Below the pieces are notes generated by a model, which saw nothing but the letters and a program-made list of their open reading frames with translations, made no database searches and was not told the origin of the DNA. From assembly GCA_022828145.1 (NCBI GenBank), contig JAJEJA010000015.1, forward strand, positions 32,973-96,972: a DNA stretch of 64,000 nucleotides. Reading direction: 5' to 3'. Made by a program: the position numbers and the translations under genes. Shown one piece after another: positions 1 through 7,818 of this stretch. Numbering within the stretch: the first letter of the stretch is position 1; each line of letters opens with the position of its first letter. Source of the stretch: Candidatus Poribacteria bacterium. GTDB lineage: Bacteria; Poribacteria; WGA-4E; WGA-3G.

Positions 1-31
1 CGTCAATTTAGCGATTCCCAAGACTATGACT

Positions 32-308
32 GTAGCACATTCATCCTTGATTGTGCTTCTTTGAGCATCATTCTGTTAGATTATGCCTCTTTTGTAGCAC
101 ATTCTGTTAGATTGTGCCTCTTTTTGTAGCACATTCTGTTAGATTGTGCCTCTTTTGTAGCACATTCTGTTAGATTATGCCTCTTTTGTAGCACATTCTG
201 TTAGATTGTGCCTCTTTTGTAGCACATTCTGTTAGATTGTGCCTCTATCTACAACATTCATCATTCATTGCCATTCTCTGTCCAACATACATATTGGTAG
301 TGCTACAG
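32..308. repeat. Tandem ~31-bp repeat array plus related flank
   Basis: About seven head-to-tail units of roughly 31 bp (core GTAGCACATTCTGTTAGATT followed by GTGCCTCTTTT) run from about 32 to 248. The first two units diverge from the rest. From 249 to 308 a different segment begins (CAACATTCATCATTCATTGC). Both parts recur at 54505-54745, so this is a dispersed repeat family rather than a purely local expansion. There are no unique spacers, so it is not a CRISPR array. No coding capacity is seen here. Confidence 0.8.
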
Positions 309-395
309 TCATGGTCTTTGGAATCGCTTGGTGCTGAAGAAACCTGAGATAGCGTTCTTTCCTTTTCCTAATCGCACCATAGGCAACATTTTAGG

Positions 396-424
396 TTGAC
401 AATTTCGTTATAATTTAGTATCCT
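396..424 (+). promoter_or_regulatory. Sigma-70-type promoter for the molybdenum hydroxylase operon
   Basis: TTGACA at 396-401, a 17-base spacer, then TATCCT at 419-424. The -35 box is perfect and the -10 box matches four of six positions. It is the only good promoter seen upstream of the GTG start at 525, and would give a 5' leader of roughly 90 bases. Confidence 0.55.
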
Positions 425-427
425 TTT

Positions 428-466
428 AATTAAGGAAATAATCAGATTAATTAAGGAAATAATCAG
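428..466 (+). promoter_or_regulatory. Paired direct repeats just downstream of -10 (possible operator)
   Basis: An 18-base sequence, AATTAAGGAAATAATCAG, occurs at 428-445 and again at 449-466. The period is 21 bp, about two helical turns. The pair covers the predicted start of transcription, where a regulator bound to both sites would block or steer polymerase. Regulator binding is inference. Confidence 0.4.
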
Positions 467-524
467 ACGTTCACGGAACAAAAGAATATTTACCTTAAAA
501 AAACTATGATGTGGAGGAACAGAT

Positions 525-1379
525 GTGAAGAATTTTGAGTATTTTGAACCGAACACCCTTGCAGAAGCATCCCGCCTGTTTGCAGAAGAACACGCGCAGC
601 TGCTTGCAGGTGGAACAGACCTTATTATCGGCATGAAGGCATACACCGAAACACCGCAGTCTGTCATCAGCCTACAGAACATTCCAGGATTGACCGGTAT
701 CACCAAAGATTCAGATGAGAGTATCACCATCGGGGCAATGACGAAAGTACGAGAAGTTGAGTTGTCAGAAGATATACTAAAACACCATACGGCATTGGCA
801 GAAGGCGCATCTGAAATCGGTTCTATCCAGATCCGAAACCTTGCAACTATCGGTGGAAACATTGCACATGCTTCTCCTGCTGCAGACACAGTTGCTGGTC
901 TGCTTGCTGCTGACGCACAAGTCCACATATCAGGTGCTGATGGTGAAAGAACTGTACCGATTAATGAACTTTTCACAGGTCCAGGTCAGACCGTTTTAAC
1001 ACCGGGTGAAATTATAACGCAATTTCGTCTGCCGAGTCCCGCATCTGGTTCCCACTATATTAAACATAAAATCCGTGAAGTGATGGATCTCGCGTTTATA
1101 GGTGTAGCTTCCGCTGTTAATGTAGACAATGGCACAATAACAGATGCACGAATTGGACTTGCTGCCGTTGCACCGACCCCGATCCGCGCTATAGCAGCTG
1201 AAGAACTACTTAAAGGAAATGAACCTACTGACGAACTTCTGACGCAAGCAGGTGAAGCCGCAGCAGCAGCGAGCAGTCCGATATCCGACCTACGATGCTC
1301 TGCTGAACACCGCAAAGAGATGGTTAATGTCCTGACACGGAGAACGCTGCAATACGCATTGGAAAGAGCAAGAAACTAA
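525..1379 (+). CDS. Xanthine dehydrogenase/CO dehydrogenase family, FAD-binding subunit
   Basis: This 284-aa protein is the medium, flavin-binding subunit of a molybdenum hydroxylase (CoxM/XdhB type). It passes electrons from the 2Fe-2S subunit to FAD and on to an acceptor. The family signatures are visible: LLAGGTDLI near residue 30 for FAD pyrophosphate binding, and IRNLATIGGNIAHASPAAD near residue 105. The CO_deh_flav_C-like region follows from about residue 180. The start is GTG at 525, nine bases after GGAGG. It heads an operon with the 2Fe-2S subunit (67 bp downstream) and the molybdopterin subunit. The true substrate (purine, aldehyde, CO or other) cannot be told from sequence. Confidence 0.93.
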   Translation: MKNFEYFEPNTLAEASRLFAEEHAQLLAGGTDLIIGMKAYTETPQSVISLQNIPGLTGITKDSDESITIGAMTKVREVELSEDILKHHTALAEGASEIGSIQIRNLATIGGNIAHASPAADTVAGLLAADAQVHISGADGERTVPINELFTGPGQTVLTPGEIITQFRLPSPASGSHYIKHKIREVMDLAFIGVASAVNVDNGTITDARIGLAAVAPTPIRAIAAEELLKGNEPTDELLTQAGEAAAAASSPISDLRCSAEHRKEMVNVLTRRTLQYALERARN

Positions 1380-1445
1380 AAGCATTGATATCTATGATGA
1401 GGATAACTCTATCCCACTCACTATAAATAAGGTAAGGAGAAGTAT

Positions 1446-1925
1446 ATGACAAAACATCCTGTCAATTTAAAAGTTAACGGAGATGAACACGATCTACTCA
1501 TAGAACCACGCAAAACCCTTCTTGCGGTGTTACGCGATACAATCGGTTTGACAGGTACTAAAGAAGGATGTAGTACTGGTGATTGTGGTGCATGCACCGT
1601 CATCGTTGATGGCAAAGCCGTCACATCATGCATGGTTCTCGGCGTTACCGTCTCTGGAAAAGAAATTACTACCATTGAAGGTTTAGCCAGTGATGGAGAA
1701 CTTCATCCTATTCAACAAGCATTTATTGATACAGGGGGATATCAGTGTGGATTCTGTACCCCAGGTTTCATTATGGCATCAAAGGTACTTGTAGATGAGA
1801 ACCCGAACCGAACCGAAGAAGAATTCAGACATGCACTCGGAGGAAACATCTGCCGCTGTACCGGCTACACAAAGATTCTTGAAGCAGTGATACAAGCTGC
1901 AGAAGAGATACGGACTGCCTCATAG
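1446..1925 (+). CDS. Xanthine dehydrogenase/CO dehydrogenase family, 2Fe-2S subunit
   Basis: This 159-aa small subunit carries two [2Fe-2S] clusters. The plant-type ferredoxin motif is CSTGDCGACTV (about residues 43-53), with a further Cys near residue 65 (SCMVL). The C-terminal four-helix cluster motifs are CGFCTPGF near residue 101 and CRCTGY near residue 138. The length is normal for the family. An AAGGAGA ribosome site precedes the ATG. It moves electrons between the molybdopterin centre and the FAD subunit encoded just upstream. Confidence 0.95.
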   Translation: MTKHPVNLKVNGDEHDLLIEPRKTLLAVLRDTIGLTGTKEGCSTGDCGACTVIVDGKAVTSCMVLGVTVSGKEITTIEGLASDGELHPIQQAFIDTGGYQCGFCTPGFIMASKVLVDENPNRTEEEFRHALGGNICRCTGYTKILEAVIQAAEEIRTAS

Positions 1926-1971
1926 AGAAGGCACCGATTCTTTATATACAATAAAACAATAAGGAGAAAAC

Positions 1972-2214
1972 ATGGCAAAAACACATCGTGGAAAAGGCAT
2001 AAGACATCTATATGTAGACCCGAACGGCACAGTTCATGAAGGTCTTTATAATAACGGACGAGGTACTTGTCCCATATCTGGTCGCACAGGTGTGAAGTTA
2101 TTATATGAACATGAGGTTGATGGAAAAACCATTCGTGTTTGCAAAAGAGTTCATGCCGCGATAAAACGTGGAAAAATAGTCCTCTCATCTGCCAACACTG
2201 AAACTGAAGAATAG
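1972..2214 (+). CDS. Small basic protein of unknown function inside the molybdenum hydroxylase operon
   Basis: This 80-aa protein has a good ribosome site (AAGGAGA) before the ATG and sits 46 bp after the 2Fe-2S subunit gene. It contains CPISGRTGVKLLYE in the middle and a second half rich in Lys/Arg (RVCKRVHAAIKRGK). The paired cysteines and basic tail loosely recall the zinc-ribbon layout of ribosomal protein L28, but I do not recognise the family. A role with the neighbouring enzyme (assembly, regulation) is only suggested by position. A mobile palindrome lies between it and the large subunit gene, so it may also be an independent gene. Confidence 0.7.
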   Translation: MAKTHRGKGIRHLYVDPNGTVHEGLYNNGRGTCPISGRTGVKLLYEHEVDGKTIRVCKRVHAAIKRGKIVLSSANTETEE

Positions 2215-2265
2215 CAGATACCAAGTGTTAAACATATTGAAAGTCAATTCCTACAAATAGCCCTT

Positions 2266-2385
2266 AACGTGAGTTTGATAAATTAGAACAAATAACTTAC
2301 GTAGGTTGGGTTGAGGAACGAAACCCAACATCTTAACCCATTATAGAGCAATACATGTCGGGTTTCGTGCCTCAACCCGACCTAC
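2266..2385 (+). mobile_element. Palindromic TIR element, one end missing
   Basis: The left terminal inverted repeat (AACGTGAGTTTGATAA) starts at 2266. It is followed by the core inverted repeat: GTAGGTTGGGTTGAGG near 2301 and its complement ending CCTAC at 2385. The right terminal repeat found in the copies at 46211 and 50362 is absent. The element interrupts the molybdenum hydroxylase operon between the 80-aa gene and the large subunit. It has no coding capacity. Confidence 0.7.
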
Positions 2386-2454
2386 AAACATAGCACTTAA
2401 CAAAGCACTAGGTTTTAATATATTAAAAGTTACTCAGAGTGAAAGGAGACTTGC

Positions 2455-4755
2455 ATGTCAGAATATAGTGTTGTCGGTCAAAAATTACCGCGCGTTGATG
2501 CGGTTGAAAAGGTTACAGGTGCAGCACAATACGGTGCCGATGTCCATCCGCCAGGGATGCTCTACGGCAAAATCGTCCGAAGCAAACATCCACACGCGAA
2601 CATCCTTAGCATTGACACAAGCGAAGCAGAAAAACTGCCCGGTGTCAGAGCGATAATTACGCAAGACGATGTTCCCAGCGGACGCCGAGTCTTTGCAACG
2701 CATAAAGTGCTATATTTAGGTGAACCCCTCGCCGCCATCGCTGCGACCGACCCGGATATAGCCGAAGAAGCTGCTGAACTGATCAAGATTGAATATGAAA
2801 TCTTACCGAGCGTGCAAGACGTTACGGAATCGATTAAGTCTTCCGCGCCACGTCTACACGGTGATGAAACAAAGGACGGTCCAAATCGTCGCTCTATCAA
2901 TGCCAAGATCAAAGAACTATCAAGTGATCAAGAGAATAACAGTGCTGAAATCCGAAAACTTGAGGTAGAATTAGAGAAATATACTGATGAAGTCTATTAT
3001 AATATCTCCGCAGAGACGCACACCGAAGCGGGAGATGTAGAAAAAGGATTTGAAGAATGTGATGTCGTCGTTGAAGACACCTACGTAATTCCGCGTGTCC
3101 ACCAGACCTATATGGAACCGCATGTATCCGTTGCAAGTGCAGACTCCTCTGGTAAGATTACCGTCTGGGCATCTACGCAAGGTCCGTTCGCTATCCGTTC
3201 AGGTATTGCTGGCACACTTGGCATTCCGCTAACACAAATTAATGTCATCGGCACAACGATGGGTGGTGGTTTTGGCGGTCGCTTTGGTGTGATTATCACA
3301 CACGTTCCCGCAGTCTTGCTATCTCAGAAATCCGGAAGACCTGTCCGTGTGCAAATGACCCGTGAAGAGGAATTTCTTGATGGTAGACCCGCACCCGGAT
3401 GTGTTATCAAACTGAAAACCGGTGCTACAAAAGAAGGACATATCCTTGCCCGACAGGCACTTGCATTTTGGGATTCCGGTTCTGTGTCAGGTGCATCCAT
3501 AGGAAGCACGATTCGCGTTCGTGGTGTCTACAAGATTCCAAATATCAAAGTAGACGCTTACGGCGTACATACGAACAAATCTGGCACTGCTGCCTATAGG
3601 GCACCCGGTGCACCACAAGCAATTTTCGCTGGTGAATCACAACTTGATGAGATCGCTGAACGTATCGGAATGGATCCAGTAGAATTCCGACTGATGAATA
3701 TGCGTGAAGAAGGAGACTCTGTCCCTGCAGGTGGAACCGAACCGAAAGTCGGATACAAAGAAACTTTGGAAGCAGTCGCTAACGCTGCAGGATGGTGGGA
3801 GCGTGAAGCAGATGAAAACCAAGGTTGGGGTGTCGCTGTTGGTGATTGGACCAACGGTTGTGGTCCAGGTGGCGTCTATGTCTCTGTCCACGAAGATGGA
3901 AGCGTGCGAATTTTCCACGGATCAATGGACATCACGGGAACGGATACAGCCATCACACAAATTATTGCAGAAATCTTGACCGTCCCATATCAAAGCGTAA
4001 CAATTCGGCGCGGAGACACAGATTCAGCACCCTATTCAACAGGTTCTGGTGGAAGTGTCGTTACATTCACGATGGGTAACACCGCAAAACTCGCTGCCGA
4101 AGACGCGCATAGGCGGATTCTTGAACTCGCAGCGGAAAGACTCAACACTGACCAGGATAACCTTGAACTGAAAGATGGTGCTGTTCATGTTGTCACAGCA
4201 GATCCCCCGAAGTCAATCTCTTTAGGTGAACTGGCAGCATATAGCCTTTCAACAACAGGGGGTCCCATCGTTGGGAAAGGTTCTTTTGCACGGCAACCGA
4301 GTACACCTGCACTCGCAGCACAGATAGCAAAAGTAGAAGTAGACCCCGATACCGGTAGGACAAGGGTGTTAAAACTCGTTGCTTCTCAGGATGTCGGATT
4401 CGCTATCAATCCGATGGCAGTTGAAGGACAAATTGAAGGCGGGGTAGTGCAAGGGTACGCATGGGCAATGATGGAAGAGATGCAATACAACGAGAACGGA
4501 AACGTCAATCCAGGATTCGTTGATTACCGTGTTCCAACCTCTGCAGACCTGCCGACAGTGGAATCGGTTATTGTTGAAGTGCCAGCACCGAATGGTCCCT
4601 ACGGTGCCAAAGGTGTTGGAGAACCCCCTATCACGCCGACATTGGCAACAATGGCAAACGCTGTCAAAGATGCCATCGGTATCCGTGTTAGCGAACTGCC
4701 GATTAAACCTGAAAAGGTCGTTGAAGCCTTGAAAAACAACGGACATGGTGCGTAA
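2455..4755 (+). CDS. Xanthine dehydrogenase/CO dehydrogenase family, molybdopterin-binding subunit
   Basis: This 766-aa catalytic subunit binds the molybdopterin cytosine dinucleotide type cofactor and hydroxylates the substrate. Visible signatures are the N-terminal a/b hammerhead domain (residues about 10-130), GGGFGGRFG near residue 270, EGGVVQGYAWAMMEE near residue 662, and GAKGVGEPP near residue 716, whose Glu is the conserved active-site base. An extra stretch at about residues 143-182 is Lys/Glu-rich and coiled-coil-like; typical family members are shorter here. AAAGGAG lies upstream of the ATG. With the 525 and 1446 genes it makes a complete three-subunit enzyme; the substrate is unknown. 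Confidence 0.94.
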   Translation: MSEYSVVGQKLPRVDAVEKVTGAAQYGADVHPPGMLYGKIVRSKHPHANILSIDTSEAEKLPGVRAIITQDDVPSGRRVFATHKVLYLGEPLAAIAATDPDIAEEAAELIKIEYEILPSVQDVTESIKSSAPRLHGDETKDGPNRRSINAKIKELSSDQENNSAEIRKLEVELEKYTDEVYYNISAETHTEAGDVEKGFEECDVVVEDTYVIPRVHQTYMEPHVSVASADSSGKITVWASTQGPFAIRSGIAGTLGIPLTQINVIGTTMGGGFGGRFGVIITHVPAVLLSQKSGRPVRVQMTREEEFLDGRPAPGCVIKLKTGATKEGHILARQALAFWDSGSVSGASIGSTIRVRGVYKIPNIKVDAYGVHTNKSGTAAYRAPGAPQAIFAGESQLDEIAERIGMDPVEFRLMNMREEGDSVPAGGTEPKVGYKETLEAVANAAGWWEREADENQGWGVAVGDWTNGCGPGGVYVSVHEDGSVRIFHGSMDITGTDTAITQIIAEILTVPYQSVTIRRGDTDSAPYSTGSGGSVVTFTMGNTAKLAAEDAHRRILELAAERLNTDQDNLELKDGAVHVVTADPPKSISLGELAAYSLSTTGGPIVGKGSFARQPSTPALAAQIAKVEVDPDTGRTRVLKLVASQDVGFAINPMAVEGQIEGGVVQGYAWAMMEEMQYNENGNVNPGFVDYRVPTSADLPTVESVIVEVPAPNGPYGAKGVGEPPITPTLATMANAVKDAIGIRVSELPIKPEKVVEALKNNGHGA

Positions 4756-4780
4756 TTTCTTTCAGAACTTACGCACTCCC

Positions 4781-4814
4781 CTGGTAGGTGCGGTTTCCTA
4801 ACCGCACCTACCAG
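4781..4814. repeat. Perfect 15-bp-stem hairpin (small palindromic repeat)
   Basis: CTGGTAGGTGCGGTT at 4781-4795 pairs with its exact complement at 4800-4814 around a TCCT loop. It resembles the core of the palindromic element at 38966. It lies 25 bp after the large subunit stop codon, so it could end or stabilise that mRNA, but no T-run follows. Confidence 0.75.
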
Positions 4815-4838
4815 GTTGGGCTTATTGAGGAGATCAAA

Positions 4839-5102
4839 ATGAAAGAAAAACCTGAACCCCAAACCGATCCTGTCCTTGAAGAAATCTATCGAATGAAAGA
4901 AGAATTTAATGCCCAATTCAATTCATTGGAAGAACTCAATGCTTATCTGAAAGAAATCAATGCACAGGAAAAAGCACGTGGCAGGAAATATATCCCCGCA
5001 CCACCACCGCCCCCTGACTTTGAAGAAAGAATAGAAAAAGCTTATAAAGAACTTGGAATCGTAAGGAAATCTGAAAATAAAGTTTCTGATGAGCAGTTGT
5101 AA
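4839..5102 (+). CDS. Small charged protein of unknown function
   Basis: This 87-aa protein starts at the ATG at 4839, which has GAGGAGA eight bases upstream; an in-frame ATG at 4788 lies inside the hairpin region and lacks such a site. The sequence is rich in Glu and Lys, with a predicted helical first half (about residues 10-45) and a proline run (PAPPPPPDF, about residues 51-59) before a second helix. No signal peptide or membrane segment is seen. Proteins of this shape often act as chaperones or tethers, but I do not recognise the family. Confidence 0.65.
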   Translation: MKEKPEPQTDPVLEEIYRMKEEFNAQFNSLEELNAYLKEINAQEKARGRKYIPAPPPPPDFEERIEKAYKELGIVRKSENKVSDEQL

Positions 5103-5157
5103 ATCTGCCTCTTACACATTATATATAGATCATCCATATTAGGAAAACAAGGAACTT

Positions 5158-5874
5158 ATGTTTGGTGAAATTAGAAACGAACACGGCGAACACCTTGACT
5201 ACACATATCACAAAGGTAAAGACAACAGGATCGTAGTAATAGGACACGGTGTTACTGGCAATAAAGATAGACCTGCTCTCATCGCTTTAGCAGAAGGACT
5301 CGCGGATGCTGGTATCTCTGCTTTACGTTTCTCATTCTCCGGTAACGGTGAATCAGAAGGTAAATTCACAGACTCCACTATCACAAAGGAGGTGGCAGAC
5401 CTCGGCAGTGTCCTCGATGTTCTCAACGACTACAAAGTCTGCTACGTTGGACATAGTATGGGTGGGGCAGTCGGTGTGCTACGTGCCGCTACCGATGAAC
5501 GCATTCAAGTCCTCGTCTCTTTAGCAGGGATGGTACATACAAAAGAGTTTGCTAAACGAGAATTCGGAGATGTGACACCCGATAAAGGCTTTATGTGGGA
5601 TGAACCCGATTGTCCACTCTCAAAAGCCTATATGGACGACATGGCAACGATTGATAGTGTTGCAAAAAAAGCAAGTAAATTCGCTGTTCCGTGGTTATTA
5701 GTTCACGGTACAGAAGACGATATCGTTCCGCTTCAGGATAGCATTGATATTCTTAATTACGCAAACGAACCGACAGAACTTCTTGAACTTCCCGGTGTAG
5801 ACCACGTTTTTTCTGGTGATTCATCCACTATTATGGTAGAAAAAGTTGTCACGTGGATTAGCAAAAAGTTATGA
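5158..5874 (+). CDS. Alpha/beta hydrolase
   Basis: This 238-aa protein has a complete alpha/beta-hydrolase triad. The nucleophile elbow is GHSMGG (Ser near residue 100), the acid lies in HGTEDDIV near residue 183, and the His is in VDHVF near residue 220. The oxyanion-side motif HGVTGNKDRP near residue 30 resembles serine aminopeptidase/acylglycerol lipase-type members. There is no signal peptide, so it should be cytoplasmic. The substrate cannot be predicted. Confidence 0.88.
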   Translation: MFGEIRNEHGEHLDYTYHKGKDNRIVVIGHGVTGNKDRPALIALAEGLADAGISALRFSFSGNGESEGKFTDSTITKEVADLGSVLDVLNDYKVCYVGHSMGGAVGVLRAATDERIQVLVSLAGMVHTKEFAKREFGDVTPDKGFMWDEPDCPLSKAYMDDMATIDSVAKKASKFAVPWLLVHGTEDDIVPLQDSIDILNYANEPTELLELPGVDHVFSGDSSTIMVEKVVTWISKKL

Positions 5875-5903
5875 GGAATCAGTAATGAATTGGAGGAATT
5901 GTG

Positions 5904-6005
5904 ATGCATTGGATGGAGTGGGTTATAGTTGGTACGCTTGTAACATTCTTTGTTGGCCTTGGAATAGTAATAGGTACTGCTATTAGACATGCCAAGAAAG
6001 GTTAA
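5904..6005 (+). CDS. 33-aa single-pass membrane miniprotein
   Basis: ATG at 5904 has GGAGGA at 5892-5897 and opens a 33-codon frame ending in TAA at 6003. The peptide is a short N-terminus (MHWMEW), a hydrophobic helix (VIVGTLVTFFVGLGIVIG), then a basic tail (RHAKKG). This is the layout of a bitopic inner-membrane small protein with the tail in the cytoplasm. It begins 29 bp after the hydrolase gene and is probably co-transcribed. Function unknown. Confidence 0.55.
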   Translation: MHWMEWVIVGTLVTFFVGLGIVIGTAIRHAKKG

Positions 6006-6093
6006 CTAAAACACATTATTTAAGACTGGCAATGGTGAGACATAAGGCACTTACTGTTTTCTACGGTCTTATTGCGATTTTGGAGAATTTATT

Positions 6094-6918
6094 ATGTCAA
6101 CACCCCGTATCTCAGTATCAAGTTGGAGTTTGCATCGGCAACTCGGTAAACCTGGATTTACAGGTCCAGCACACGACATGCAAATCCCTGCTGAAACACA
6201 TAACAAGGGTCCCATTCCACTCTTAGACTTACCCAAACACATAGCCGAATTTGGTATAAATACTATGGAGTTGTGCCATTTTCATCTGCCATCAGTTGAG
6301 AAAACGTACCTATTAGAATTACGTGCTGCACTCCAAGATGCAGACGTTGAACTATTCTCTTTGCTAATTGACGAAGGTGATATTACGCATCCATCTAATG
6401 CAGAACGTGACATTGCTTGGATAGAAAAATGGATTGACATCGCTGGGGAACTCGGTGCAAAGTGTGCACGCGTGATCGGTGGCAAAGCAGAACCGACTAA
6501 GGAAACATTGACACAAAGTCAAAACGTATTATCTAAACTCACAGAACGTGCTGATACGGCAGGTATCCGCTTGATGACTGAAAACTGGTTCTCTATCTTT
6601 TCTACACCAGAAAATGTGATGACTATTTTAGACCAATTAGATGGTAAAGTTGGACTCTGTTTAGATTTTGGGAACTGGCGGGGTGAAACAAAGTATACGA
6701 ACCTTGCTGAAATCGCCCCTTTAGCAGAATCGTGTCATACGAAAGCACATTTCACGGCACCGCGCGAAATAGACAAAGAAGATTATATCCAATGCCTTGA
6801 ACTCACAAAGAATGCCGGTTTCTCGGGCCCACACACCCTCATCTACGACGGACCTGGTGATGATGAATGGGAAGGTCTGGCAATTGAACGCGAGGTAGTG
6901 AACCCATACCTTGACTAA
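6094..6918 (+). CDS. Sugar phosphate isomerase/epimerase-like TIM barrel
   Basis: This 274-aa protein has the AP-endonuclease-2/xylose-isomerase-like TIM-barrel pattern. It starts with RISVSSWSLHRQLG, and carries strand-end metal-ligand candidates at ELCHFH (about 60), TENWFS (about 168), LCLDFGNW (about 190) and KAHF (about 218). Such enzymes act on keto sugars or polyols. It is followed by a PmoA-like gene 23 bp downstream, suggesting a shared carbohydrate-related pathway. A second paralogue-like barrel lies at 29051-29875. The specific substrate is unknown. Confidence 0.85.
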   Translation: MSTPRISVSSWSLHRQLGKPGFTGPAHDMQIPAETHNKGPIPLLDLPKHIAEFGINTMELCHFHLPSVEKTYLLELRAALQDADVELFSLLIDEGDITHPSNAERDIAWIEKWIDIAGELGAKCARVIGGKAEPTKETLTQSQNVLSKLTERADTAGIRLMTENWFSIFSTPENVMTILDQLDGKVGLCLDFGNWRGETKYTNLAEIAPLAESCHTKAHFTAPREIDKEDYIQCLELTKNAGFSGPHTLIYDGPGDDEWEGLAIEREVVNPYLD

Positions 6919-6941
6919 ATTGGAGGATTTGCGGAAAAAAT

Positions 6942-7784
6942 ATGTTCTCACTGACAAAAACACGACACAGTCTAACAATCGCCTGGCATGACCAACAGGT
7001 ATTAGGATACCACTTTCCTGAAGATGGCAACCGTCCCTTTTGTCATCCACTGAACCTACCCGGCGCACCCCCTCTCACCATGAACGAACCCGGAGATCAC
7101 GTCCATCATCAAGGTTTATGGGTCGCGTGGAAAATGGTAAACGATGTTAATTTCTGGGAACAACCCGCACCAAGTGCTGACCCGAGAGGTTTCGGTAAAA
7201 TCGTTCATCAACGCATTGTTTCGCTAAACACCGCTCCCGACAGTGCAAGTATATTAACAGAAAACGCATGGATAGATTGGCAAGGTAGAACACACCTCAA
7301 TGAGACAAGAAGAATAACCGTTCATTCTCCATCTGACAATAGTATGCAAATGGCTGTAGGTTTGACACTTCGTGCGACCGAACGTGATGTAGTGCTTGAT
7401 CTCCGTCGCGGTGATCCTGGTGGGATGGGTAGATACTACAGCGGTATGGCAATCCGATTTGACAATAGCATCACACCCGGTAAACTCTTAGATGCTGATG
7501 GACGCACCGAACCGATGGACATCTTCGGTAAACAGAGCAAATGGTGCAGTTTCACATCGCAACATCCCGCTGACAATGAAACCTACGGTATTGCTATCAT
7601 AGACCACCCCGACAATCCCCGTCATCCGACACCGTGGTGGGTCCGCAACCGGGAAAACTACTGCTTAATCCATCCCTCACCTGTCTATCATGAACCGTTT
7701 CGGCTTGCTCCTGATGAGTCTTTGACGTTGCGGTATCGCGTTGTTCTTTACCGTGGGCAACCTGATTCAGCATTGTTTGAGTAA
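6942..7784 (+). CDS. DUF6807 (PmoA-like) family protein
   Basis: This 280-aa protein matches my memory of the 'methane oxygenase PmoA-like'/DUF6807 family. The family hallmark HPLNLPGAPPLTMNEPGDHVHHQGLW is visible as a proline-rich start followed by the DHVHHQGLWVAW block (about residues 48-60). A second conserved region contains GRYYSGMAIRFD, and the end has WWVRNRENYCL. The family name comes from a chance similarity; these proteins are not membrane methane monooxygenase subunits and are commonly found with sugar-degradation genes. It follows the TIM-barrel gene at 6094 and probably shares its transcript. Confidence 0.8.
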   Translation: MFSLTKTRHSLTIAWHDQQVLGYHFPEDGNRPFCHPLNLPGAPPLTMNEPGDHVHHQGLWVAWKMVNDVNFWEQPAPSADPRGFGKIVHQRIVSLNTAPDSASILTENAWIDWQGRTHLNETRRITVHSPSDNSMQMAVGLTLRATERDVVLDLRRGDPGGMGRYYSGMAIRFDNSITPGKLLDADGRTEPMDIFGKQSKWCSFTSQHPADNETYGIAIIDHPDNPRHPTPWWVRNRENYCLIHPSPVYHEPFRLAPDESLTLRYRVVLYRGQPDSALFE

Positions 7785-7818
7785 ATGCCTACTTGTGAAA
7801 TCCCCGGTGTAAATAGTC

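Noticed and set aside
32..248. Tandem 31-bp repeats as a CRISPR array
   Set aside because: Units are directly adjacent with no unique spacers between them, and there is no leader or stable dyad.
368..976. Long minus-strand frame opposite the FAD subunit gene
   Set aside because: It is the antisense shadow of a well-supported gene; its sequence is Ser/Arg/Cys-rich with no family pattern and no ribosome site.
4781..4814. Perfect hairpin as an intrinsic terminator
   Set aside because: No T-run follows on either strand, and similar palindromes occur as dispersed repeats, so it is listed as a repeat.
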